From positions 31,953 through 56,309 of the forward strand of contig DKVI01000056.1 in NCBI GenBank assembly GCA_002491115.1: a DNA stretch of 24,357 nucleotides, written 5' to 3'. Origin of the DNA: Lachnospiraceae bacterium UBA7182. GTDB lineage: Bacteria; Bacillota; Clostridia; Lachnospirales; Lachnospiraceae. A program made the translations under genes and the position numbers. Positions 16,284-21,734 of the stretch are shown piece by piece (position 1 is the stretch's first letter; each line of letters starts with the position of its first letter). The notes beneath the pieces are model-generated. The model worked only from the letters and a program-made list of their open reading frames with translations, was not told the DNA's origin and made no database searches.

Positions 16284-17041
16284 AACGCCTCCCTGCACAG
16301 CAAAAGGAGCGTGTCCGCCAGGGCGCGGTAAGTATGGGCCATGCTGCTTTTTGGAAATGCTTCCAGGACCGTCTGACAGAGCGCTTCGGCTTCCTGCACG
16401 GTCTGGCTCCAGGGCAGTTCTCCCGCGATCCTGCTGTGGATATCCCGGCACAGTTCTTCGACTTTTTTCTGCTCATCCGCCACGTTCCGGCGGTTTAAAA
16501 GGATGCCTCCCAACTTTGCGTAGCCGCGGCCTTTAAAGTTTTCGATGGCCATGGCAATATTGGCGGCGGCGTAAATGGCCATATTTTCCCCGGATGTTAC
16601 AATAAAGACCAGGTCGGCGCAGCCCTTTCGCATGGGCATGGAAAATCCGCCGCAGACCACGTCCCCTAATACATCATAAAAAACCACATCCGGCCGGTAG
16701 ATATCGTAAGCGCCTTTGGACTCCAGCTTTTCCAGGGCTGTGATGATCCCGCGGCCCGCGCAGCCCAGCCCGGGTATGGGACCGCCTGCTTCCACACAGA
16801 CAACATCCGCGTATCCTCTGCATGTGATTTCTTCCAGGTCAAAATTGTCCTTTTTCTCCCTGACGGTTTTAAGGACTGTGGGAAGCGGCGCGCCGTGGCG
16901 CAGGGCGATGGTGGAATCCGCTTTGGGGTCACAGCCGATCTGCATGACCTTCAGCCCTTTTTCCGCCAGCGCGGCGGAGAGATTCGAGACGATGGTGGAT
17001 TTGCCGATGCCGCCTTTTCCGTAAACTGCTATCTTCATCAT
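16277..17041 (-). CDS. NifH-like Fe protein, set A
   Basis: A 254-residue NifH/BchL-type ATPase, clearly similar to the set B protein along its length. GKGGIGKS lies at 8-15, GCDPKADST at 36-44, and cluster cysteines are Cys94 (GLGCAGRGI) and Cys130 (DVVCGGFSMPM). Start ATG 17041 (or the adjacent ATG 17038) follows AAGGAG. The C-terminal third differs most from set B and ends ALC. As the first enzyme gene after the TM1266-type regulator, it probably donates electrons to the set A K/D pair. Having its own Fe protein for each pair suggests two distinct, non-interchangeable reductases, or a scaffold plus an enzyme. Confidence 0.92.
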   Translation of the reverse strand: MMKIAVYGKGGIGKSTIVSNLSAALAEKGLKVMQIGCDPKADSTIALRHGAPLPTVLKTVREKKDNFDLEEITCRGYADVVCVEAGGPIPGLGCAGRGIITALEKLESKGAYDIYRPDVVFYDVLGDVVCGGFSMPMRKGCADLVFIVTSGENMAIYAAANIAMAIENFKGRGYAKLGGILLNRRNVADEQKKVEELCRDIHSRIAGELPWSQTVQEAEALCQTVLEAFPKSSMAHTYRALADTLLLLCREALC

Positions 17042-17053
17042 AGGGTATACTCC

Positions 17054-17314
17054 TTATGCATCCTGACCGGGAAGCCGGGAATACATGGCCTTGGCGCTGA
17101 CCCCGGGTACTTTCCCGATCTTTCCGGCCAGTGTATTGATAATGTCCGTGGGCGCATCCAGCGCGATGCTGATGACGTTGATATCCCTGTCCCGGTAGGG
17201 GATGCCCATCCGGCCGATGATATACATACTGTAGTCATGCAGGATATCATTGACGGTGCCGGTGGAATCGATGTCTTCCACGATGATTCCTATAATAGCG
17301 ATTCTTGTTTCCAT
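17054..17314 (-). CDS. TM1266-family ACT-like regulator (putative iron-only hydrogenase system regulator)
   Basis: An 86-residue ferredoxin-fold/ACT-like protein. The start ATG 17314 follows GGAGG at proper distance. The fragment IGRMGIPYRDRDINVISIALD is the signature of the TM1266 family, usually found with FeFe-hydrogenase maturation genes (hydE, hydF, hydG) and annotated as a regulator, although its function is not proven. Here it opens an operon of nitrogenase-like and Hyp proteins with no FeFe-hydrogenase gene in view, and it comes directly after a terminator-antiterminator leader. It might sense a small molecule or cofactor precursor and control the operon, perhaps through that leader; the latter is inference. 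Confidence 0.85.
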   Translation of the reverse strand: METRIAIIGIIVEDIDSTGTVNDILHDYSMYIIGRMGIPYRDRDINVISIALDAPTDIINTLAGKIGKVPGVSAKAMYSRLPGQDA

Positions 17315-17327
17315 GGCGTTCCTCCAT

Positions 17328-17355
17328 AAAAAAACCGCATCCCAAAAGATGCGGT
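17328..17355 (-). terminator. Leader terminator (attenuator) before the 11-gene operon
   Basis: On the minus strand ACCGCATC (17355-17348) pairs perfectly with GATGCGGT (17341-17334) around a six-base loop, followed by a U run. It lies only a few bases upstream of the ribosome binding site of the first gene, downstream of the promoter, so it would stop transcription before the operon. On the + strand no T run follows, so it serves only the minus strand. Confidence 0.8.
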
Positions 17356-17418
17356 CAGTAAATATACATAGCAATACAAATGATCACATCTTCAATCTCA
17401 ATCTACATTTCAATCTCA
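17344..17418 (-). promoter_or_regulatory. Candidate antiterminator and paired direct repeats in the operon leader
   Basis: Read on the minus strand, GAAGATGTG (17393-17385) can form nine pairs, two of them G-U, with CGCATCTTT (17353-17345). This captures the 5' arm of the terminator and would exclude it. Just before it, TGAGATTGAA occurs twice (17418-17409 and 17400-17391), 18 bases apart, as a possible binding target for an RNA-binding factor. No known riboswitch, T-box or leader peptide is recognisable. Confidence 0.5.
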
Positions 17419-17427
17419 GATTTTGTT

Positions 17428-17456
17428 ATTATAGCATAATAAAAAGAAAAACACAA
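17428..17456 (-). promoter_or_regulatory. Promoter of the nitrogenase-like/hyp operon
   Basis: On the minus strand TTGTGT (17456-17451) and a perfect TATAAT (17433-17428) are 17 bases apart. Transcription would start near 17421, giving a leader of about 107 bases before the TM1266-type gene. Confidence 0.8.
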
Positions 17457-17464
17457 TATATTTT

Positions 17465-17493
17465 TTGGCAATTTTGCCCAATTTAATATTGGG
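17465..17493. promoter_or_regulatory. Inverted repeats between divergent promoters
   Basis: Two inverted repeats overlap: TTGGCAA / TTGCCCAA around 17465-17482, and CCCAAT (17477-17482) with ATTGGG (17488-17493), five bases apart. They lie just upstream of the operon's -35 box (17451-17456) and of the phosphoesterase's TATAAT (17506-17511). They are candidate operator sites for either unit. Confidence 0.4.
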
Positions 17494-17505
17494 TGTATTT
17501 TGGAA

Positions 17506-17511
17506 TATAAT
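17506..17511 (+). promoter_or_regulatory. -10 box of the metallophosphoesterase-hisK unit
   Basis: TATAAT matches consensus. The -35 region (TTTAAT at 17482-17487, 18 bases upstream) is weak and overlaps the inverted repeats. A start near 17518 fits the TTG start codon at 17551. Confidence 0.5.
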
Positions 17512-17550
17512 GTTGTCAGACGAGAACAGACGGGACAGAAAGGAATTCGA

Positions 17551-18444
17551 TTGAAAATCATAACAAAAAAGACAGGAATGAAGTATCTGTGGGGGGTTCT
17601 TGTTTTTGTAATACTGGCAGGGGGCGTATATGGGGCGTGCAGCCAGAAACTTAAGCTTCAGTACTATACAGAAGGCACATCCAAAGTAACAGAACCGGTC
17701 CGGCTGGCTGTGCTGACAGATCTTCACAGTACCCTGTACGGCCGGGGACAGGAGGAACTGGTACAGATGCTTTCCCTTCAGAAGCCGGATGCGGTGCTGC
17801 TGGTGGGGGACATTGCAGATCATAAAGTGTCCCACCAGGGGACACAGATGCTTCTGGCGGCGATCGGGCATGAATATCCCTGTTTTTATGTGTCGGGAAA
17901 TCATGAATACTGGTCGGGGGAAGTGGAGGCCATTAAACAAATGATCGATTCCTATGGCGTTACGATACTGGAAGGGGAAAAAGAAACACTGGAAGTAAAA
18001 GGACAGAAGATACAGATCTGCGGGGTAGACGACCCTTCGGGATTTGCAGTCTACGCTTCTTCTGACGGGCAAAAAGGCGGATGGGAGCGACAGTTTCGGG
18101 ACTGTCAGGACAGCCTGGAAAAAGAGCAGTATTCTGTCCTTATGTCCCATCGACCGGAGCTGACGGATTTTTATACCGACAGTGAGTTTGACCTGGTAGT
18201 GGCGGGCCATGCCCATGGCGGGCAGGTGCGTATTCCATGGCTCTTAAACGGACTCTTCGCCCCCGGGCAGGGACTGTTTCCTTCCTATGCAGGCGGGCAG
18301 TACGCGCTGGGACAGACTTCCATGATCGTAAGCAGAGGATTGTGCAGAAACAAACTGCCCCGTATCTTCAACCGTCCGGAGCTGGTGGTCGTGGATGTGC
18401 TGCCGGAAATAAAGGAACAACAGGAGGTTTTTCATGTTTACTGA
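17551..18444 (+). CDS. Membrane-anchored metallophosphoesterase (YkuE/YaeI-like)
   Basis: A 297-residue protein starting at TTG 17551, chosen because AAAGGA lies six bases upstream; ATG 17578 is an alternative. A basic N terminus and one hydrophobic segment (about 12-28, YLWGVLVFVILAGGVYG) anchor the enzyme so that the catalytic domain faces outward. A perfect lipobox is not seen. The binuclear metal motifs are complete: LTDLHS, GDIADH, GNHEY, SHRPE and GHAHGGQ. Relatives YkuE/YaeI hydrolyse the pyrophosphate of UDP-diacylglucosamine or act on cell-envelope phosphoesters; the substrate here is unknown. The next gene starts 11 bases before this one stops, so the two are co-translated. Confidence 0.88.
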   Translation: MKIITKKTGMKYLWGVLVFVILAGGVYGACSQKLKLQYYTEGTSKVTEPVRLAVLTDLHSTLYGRGQEELVQMLSLQKPDAVLLVGDIADHKVSHQGTQMLLAAIGHEYPCFYVSGNHEYWSGEVEAIKQMIDSYGVTILEGEKETLEVKGQKIQICGVDDPSGFAVYASSDGQKGGWERQFRDCQDSLEKEQYSVLMSHRPELTDFYTDSEFDLVVAGHAHGGQVRIPWLLNGLFAPGQGLFPSYAGGQYALGQTSMIVSRGLCRNKLPRIFNRPELVVVDVLPEIKEQQEVFHVY

Positions 18445-19264
18445 TTACCATGTGCATACAGAATTCAGCGATGATTCGGTTTATCCAATGGAAACAGTGA
18501 TTCAGGACGCAATCCGCATGGGTATGGATGAGATCTGTATTACGGATCATGTGGATTACGGGATTAAGGAGGACTGGGACTGCGGGCATGAGATTGCGTA
18601 TCGGGATGGCGAACCGTTCGCCAATGTGGACTACCCAAAGTATATGGCCAGGATCAGGGAGATGCAGGATTTGTACGGCGGTCAGATATCCGTTAAGACC
18701 GGGCTGGAGTTCGGGGTACAGACCCACACCATCCCGCAGTTTGAAACGCTCTTTCACAGGTATCCGTTTGATTTTATCATACTTTCTATTCACCAGGTGG
18801 AGGATAAGGAGTTCTGGACCCAGGATTTTCAGAGAGGGAGAACGCAGCAGGAATATAATGAGCGTTATTATGAAGAAATGCTGGAAGTGGTAAAAAAATA
18901 TAAGGATTACAGCGTGCTTGGGCATATGGATCTGATTACCAGATATGATGAGGCCGGAATCTATCCTTTTGAAAAGATACAGCCGCTTGTGGAAGAAATA
19001 CTGAAGATCGTGATCGCGGACGGGAAGGGGATCGAACTGAACACTTCCTGTCACAGATATGGATTAAAAGATACCACGCCTTCTGTGAAACTATTGAAAT
19101 TATATCGTGATCTGGGCGGCAGTATCCTTACCCTTGGCAGCGACAGCCATAAGCCGGAACATCTGGGGACCTATATTAAGGACGGGAAAAAAATACTGAA
19201 AGATCTGGGATTTACAAGATTCTGCACCTATGAAAGAATGCGTCCGGTCTTTCATGATTTGTAA
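18434..19264 (+). CDS. hisK: PHP-domain histidinol phosphatase (HisK/HisJ family)
   Basis: A 276-residue PHP (TIM-barrel-like) phosphatase. Metal ligands are visible in DYHVHTEFSDDS (His6, His8), ITDHVDYG, the Glu of GLEFG, SIHQVED, LGHMDLI and the closing LGSDSHKPEHLG. The length and motifs fit the histidinol-phosphate phosphatase HisK that performs the penultimate histidine biosynthesis step in many Firmicutes. A stand-alone position away from other his genes is common. AGGAGG precedes the ATG. It overlaps the phosphoesterase gene by 11 bases. A hairpin RNA element with terminator character (19278-19350) follows. The family also contains PHP phosphoesterases acting on other substrates, so the histidinol role is likely but not certain. 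Confidence 0.85.
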   Translation: MFTDYHVHTEFSDDSVYPMETVIQDAIRMGMDEICITDHVDYGIKEDWDCGHEIAYRDGEPFANVDYPKYMARIREMQDLYGGQISVKTGLEFGVQTHTIPQFETLFHRYPFDFIILSIHQVEDKEFWTQDFQRGRTQQEYNERYYEEMLEVVKKYKDYSVLGHMDLITRYDEAGIYPFEKIQPLVEEILKIVIADGKGIELNTSCHRYGLKDTTPSVKLLKLYRDLGGSILTLGSDSHKPEHLGTYIKDGKKILKDLGFTRFCTYERMRPVFHDL

Positions 19265-19277
19265 AAAGCAATCGTTA

Positions 19278-19350
19278 AATATTTAGTATTCAGGCAGGAC
19301 TGAATCAGCTCTTTATGTGGGAATAGCTGAACCGGTCCTGCTTTTTTATT
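19278..19350 (+). ncRNA. Structured RNA repeat with terminator end, copy 1
   Basis: An outer stem GCAGGAC (19294-19300) with GTCCTGC (19335-19341) and an inner stem TCAGCT (19305-19310) with AGCTGA (19325-19330) enclose the loop CTTTATGTGGGAAT. Six T residues follow. Copy 2 (24092-24181) keeps the loop and flanks but changes one pair in each stem from C-G to U-A, which supports the fold. It works at least as a terminator for the gene upstream. No named RNA family is recognised. Confidence 0.65.
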
Positions 19351-19371
19351 GAAAAAAATAAAAAAAAATAG

Positions 19372-19392
19372 ATGTAACTATTGACATTACAT
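19372..19392 (+). promoter_or_regulatory. Operator 1 of the redox locus, overlapping the -35 box
   Basis: ATGTAA (19372-19377) and TTACAT (19387-19392) are inverted repeats with a nine-base spacer containing TTGACA. Almost the same sequence lies before the Rrf2 gene (21669-21693), which suggests control by that regulator. Confidence 0.7.
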
Positions 19393-19409
19393 TTAAGACG
19401 TGATATAGT
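19381..19409 (+). promoter_or_regulatory. Promoter of the PPOX gene
   Basis: Perfect TTGACA (19381-19386), a 17-base spacer, and TATAGT (19404-19409). The expected start is near 19416. Confidence 0.8.
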
Positions 19410-19421
19410 AACAACATCAGA

Positions 19422-19440
19422 TGTAATAACGATGATTACA
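19422..19440 (+). promoter_or_regulatory. Operator 2 of the redox locus
   Basis: TGTAA (19422-19426) and TTACA (19436-19440), again nine bases apart, lie just downstream of the expected transcription start. Their centre is 49 bases from operator 1, consistent with repression. Confidence 0.6.
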
Positions 19441-19464
19441 ATAATAAGAAAAGGAGATTCAAAC

Positions 19465-19860
19465 ATGAAAAAAGCAGTAGAATTTTTACAGGCAAATCCG
19501 GTGCAGTATCTGGCAACCGTTGGCAGGGACAACAAAGCAAAGGTGCGTCCTTTTATGTTCCTGTTTGAACAGGATGGCAAACTCTGGTTCTGCACGAACA
19601 ACACAAAAGATGTATATAAGGATATGCAGGAGAATCCTGAAATTGAGGTGTGCGTATCTGATCCTACATACGCATGGATTCGTATCCACGGCACGGCAGT
19701 TTTCGAGAACAACATGGTTGTAAAAGAAGGAGCCATGAACAATCCAATCGTAAAAGGGCAGTACCAGACGGCAGACAACCCGATCTTTGAAGTATTTTAT
19801 ATCAAGGACGCACATGGAGCAATCGCGGACTTTTCCGGCAATCCGCCATATGAGTTTTAA
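19465..19860 (+). CDS. Pyridoxamine 5'-phosphate oxidase-family flavoprotein
   Basis: A 131-residue split-barrel FMN-binding protein, complete in length. The start ATG 19465 follows AAGGAG; the frame extends upstream to 19381 through the promoter. Typical segments are PVQYLATVGRDNKAKVRPFMF, LWFCTNNTKDVYKDMQENP and WIRIHGTAVFENN. These single-domain PPOX proteins bind FMN and reduce small molecules (F420-, nitroimidazole- or haem-type substrates in different members); the substrate cannot be told here. A strong promoter with two matching operators precedes it. Its stop codon is followed at once by half of an FMN riboswitch, which hints that it was joined to the downstream genes by a deletion. 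Confidence 0.85.
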   Translation: MKKAVEFLQANPVQYLATVGRDNKAKVRPFMFLFEQDGKLWFCTNNTKDVYKDMQENPEIEVCVSDPTYAWIRIHGTAVFENNMVVKEGAMNNPIVKGQYQTADNPIFEVFYIKDAHGAIADFSGNPPYEF

Positions 19861-19862
19861 TG

Positions 19863-19913
19863 AATCGTGGTGAAATTCCACAACCGACGGTATAGTCCGG
19901 ACAGAAGAAGATA
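19863..19913 (+). promoter_or_regulatory. 3' half of an FMN riboswitch (truncated)
   Basis: The stretch contains GGTGAAATTCC, ACCGACGGTATAGTCCGGA and AGAAGAAGAT in order, matching the second half of the FMN (RFN) aptamer including its final P1 strand. The first half, beginning TCTTCGGGGC with its own GGTGAAATTCCC, is absent; the PPOX coding sequence ends at this point. The remnant should not bind FMN. Confidence 0.85.
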
Positions 19914-19918
19914 TGTCA

Positions 19919-19953
19919 GGAAAGCCCTGCCGCTATCATGTGCAGGGCTTTCC
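19919..19953 (+). terminator. Terminator hairpin behind the riboswitch remnant
   Basis: GGAAAGCCCTGC (19919-19930) pairs perfectly with GCAGGGCTTTCC (19942-19953). The T run after it is poor. It is probably the old expression platform and may now reduce read-through from the PPOX gene. Confidence 0.7.
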
Positions 19954-20034
19954 CGGCATTTTCCACATCTGCAGGCGGCGTAGGGAAATTTGCTGAAAAT
20001 GGTCTGTTTCAGGAAAAGTCAGGGGGTGTCATAT

Positions 20035-20667
20035 ATGGAAACAAAGGATTATTTAAGGATATTAAGAGATGAGATACATTCGGCGGTCATTGCGACCGTT
20101 GACAGCGAGGGACTGCCGGTTGCGAGAGTGATAGATATCATGCTGGCAGATGAGGGCAGTGTATATTTTATTACGGCAAAGGGAAAAGAATTTTACCGCC
20201 AACTGATGGATAAACCGTATGTTGCCATCAGTGGCATGTGCGGCGGTGAGGGAACCATGAATAAGAAAGCCGTTTCTATCCGGGGAAAAGTAAAGAATAT
20301 CGGTGCAGAAAAACTGCCGGAGGTCTTTGGGCAAAACCCTTATATGGCAGAAATCTATCCGCAGGAAGAAAGCCGTATGGCATTGGAAGTATTTCAGGTA
20401 TATGAAGGCAGCGGAGAGTATTTTGACCTTTCCGTAAAACCGATTTTCAGGGAGCAGTTTATGCTGGGTGAAGGGAAGGAAGATACAACCCAAACGAAAG
20501 GGTATTTTATTACGGACCGCTGCCACGGATGCCGGATTTGTTATTCCAAATGCCCACAGAAGTGTATCGATCTGTCAGTGAAGCCTCTGGTCATTAATCA
20601 GGCGAACTGTTTACACTGTGGGAACTGTATGGAAGCCTGTCCGTTTGGAGCAGTCGAGAAAAGATAA
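20035..20667 (+). CDS. PPOX-type flavoprotein fused to a two-cluster ferredoxin
   Basis: A 210-residue fusion. Residues 1-145 form a split-barrel FMN-binding domain (SAVIATVDSEGLPVARVID, VAISGMCGGEG, VSIRGKVKNIG). Residues 157-208 hold two [4Fe-4S] sites: Cys163/166/169 with Cys173, and Cys192/195/198 with Cys202. The start is ATG 20035 after AGGGGGTG. Electrons from the clusters probably reduce FMN, or the reverse; the partner could be any low-potential donor of the cell. It precedes the sirtuin gene by 23 bases and may form one unit with it. The first gene of the locus is separated from it by the broken riboswitch and hairpin. The physiological substrate is unknown. Confidence 0.85.
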   Translation: METKDYLRILRDEIHSAVIATVDSEGLPVARVIDIMLADEGSVYFITAKGKEFYRQLMDKPYVAISGMCGGEGTMNKKAVSIRGKVKNIGAEKLPEVFGQNPYMAEIYPQEESRMALEVFQVYEGSGEYFDLSVKPIFREQFMLGEGKEDTTQTKGYFITDRCHGCRICYSKCPQKCIDLSVKPLVINQANCLHCGNCMEACPFGAVEKR

Positions 20668-20690
20668 ACAAGGTTTGTGGAGGTGCGCAT

Positions 20691-21671
20691 ATGGCAATTC
20701 GTTTAACAGGCAGGAAAAAAGATACGGGAAAATTTGATTTCTCTCAGTTTTTAAGCGGAATCCCTGCAAAGGATTATGTTTTTCAGGATGCGGCATATGA
20801 GGAGCAGATTCAGGCGGCGGCCCGTCTGCTTTCTGAGGCGGATGCAGTTGTGGTCGGGGCAGGGGCAGGGCTGTCTGCGGCAGCGGGACTGACCTATGGC
20901 GGAAAGCGGTTTACGGATAATTTTAAGGAGTTTATTGAAAAATATGGCTCCATGAATATGAAGGATATGTACAGTGCGGGATTTTATCCGTTCCCTACGG
21001 AGGAAGCGAAGTGGGGGTACTGGTCGAAACATGCGTACCTGAACCGGATTGAGCCGGATACGCTTCCGCTCTATCAGTCTGTCTATAAACTGGTCAAAGA
21101 GAAACCTTATTTTGTCCTGACGACAAATGTGGATCACCAGTTCTGGAAAGCCGGGTTTGCTGACGAAGCTATTTTTGCAACACAGGGTGATTATGGTAAA
21201 ATACAGTGCAAGAAGGGCTGCCATCCAAAGACGTATGATGCGGTGGAGCTGTTTGTGCAGATGAATCAGTCCAGAAAGGACTGTTTGGTTCCTTCTTATA
21301 TGGTTCCTGAATACCCGGTCTGCGGCGGAAACATGGCAATGCATCTTCGGTGTGACCAGTATTTTGTGGAAGATGAACACTGGCATCAGGCGGCAGAGCA
21401 GTATGTCTCCTTTTTGGAAGAACACAGGAAAGACAGAGTGGCGCTTCTGGAGCTTGGCGTAGGGTTTAACACCCCTACGATTATTCGTTTCCCGTTTGAG
21501 CAGATGATGCGCAAAAACGAGAACTGGTCCCTGATCCGCCTGAACCTTAAAGAAGCGTTTGTGCCGGAGAGCTTTGGGAAAAGGGCGGCAGGCATTGGCG
21601 CGGATATAGAAAAAAGTCTTTGCGATATCATAAAAGGAGTGGAAGAACGGCACAGTCTGGCTGCGAAATAA
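20691..21671 (+). CDS. Class M-like sirtuin (SirTM family), probable ADP-ribosyltransferase
   Basis: A 326-residue Sir2-fold protein with the NAD site GAGAGLSAAAG (56-66), TTNVDHQFWKAGF (144-156) and zinc cysteines Cys173, Cys177, Cys211 and perhaps Cys221. The usual catalytic His in HG is Gln165 (ATQGDYGKIQC). Gln here, together with FTDNF after the NAD loop and LELGVGFNTPTIIRFPF, is characteristic of SirTM proteins. In staphylococci and streptococci these ADP-ribosylate a lipoylated GcvH-like carrier in answer to oxidative stress. Their usual partners (macrodomain hydrolase, GcvH-like, lipoate ligase) are not present in this window. It lies between a ferredoxin-flavoprotein and an Rrf2 regulator instead. 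GGAGGTG precedes the ATG. Confidence 0.85.
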   Translation: MAIRLTGRKKDTGKFDFSQFLSGIPAKDYVFQDAAYEEQIQAAARLLSEADAVVVGAGAGLSAAAGLTYGGKRFTDNFKEFIEKYGSMNMKDMYSAGFYPFPTEEAKWGYWSKHAYLNRIEPDTLPLYQSVYKLVKEKPYFVLTTNVDHQFWKAGFADEAIFATQGDYGKIQCKKGCHPKTYDAVELFVQMNQSRKDCLVPSYMVPEYPVCGGNMAMHLRCDQYFVEDEHWHQAAEQYVSFLEEHRKDRVALLELGVGFNTPTIIRFPFEQMMRKNENWSLIRLNLKEAFVPESFGKRAAGIGADIEKSLCDIIKGVEERHSLAAK

Positions 21672-21708
21672 TGTAAGTGTTGACATTACATTAGCTGCGA
21701 TATAAGAT
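21669..21708 (+). promoter_or_regulatory. Promoter and operator 3, before the Rrf2 gene
   Basis: TAATGTAA (21669-21676) and TTACATTA (21686-21693) form an inverted repeat with a nine-base spacer. TTGACA (21680-21685) is the -35 box and TATAAGAT (21701-21708) contains the -10. The palindrome and its TTGACA register match operator 1, suggesting autoregulation. Confidence 0.7.
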
Positions 21709-21734
21709 TATATTTGGAAAAGGAGGAGGACAGA

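Noticed and set aside
16284..16451. Longer start for the set A K-type protein
   Set aside because: The extra 56 codons lie entirely inside the NifH-A gene in another frame and are of low-complexity composition; ATG 16283 gives the usual overlapping start.
10716..17041. Biological nitrogen fixation (nifHDK)
   Set aside because: Component 1 proteins are short, lack the third P-cluster Cys in the D-type subunits and recognisable FeMo-cofactor ligands, and nifB is absent from the window.
10716..17041. Dark-operative protochlorophyllide or chlorin reductase, or F430 biosynthesis (CfbCD)
   Set aside because: No other tetrapyrrole gene is present, there are two complete triplets, and hyp genes have no role in those pathways.
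17315..17374. N-terminal extension of the TM1266-type protein
   Set aside because: The extension would be translated through the terminator hairpin from a TTG without a ribosome binding site, and the family starts at the strand beginning METRIA.
17328..17421. T-box or known metabolite riboswitch in the operon leader
   Set aside because: No T-box sequence, specifier stem or conserved aptamer core was found; the leader is only about 107 bases.
20691..21671. Ordinary sirtuin deacetylase (CobB)
   Set aside because: The catalytic His is Gln and the flanking motifs match class M sirtuins better.
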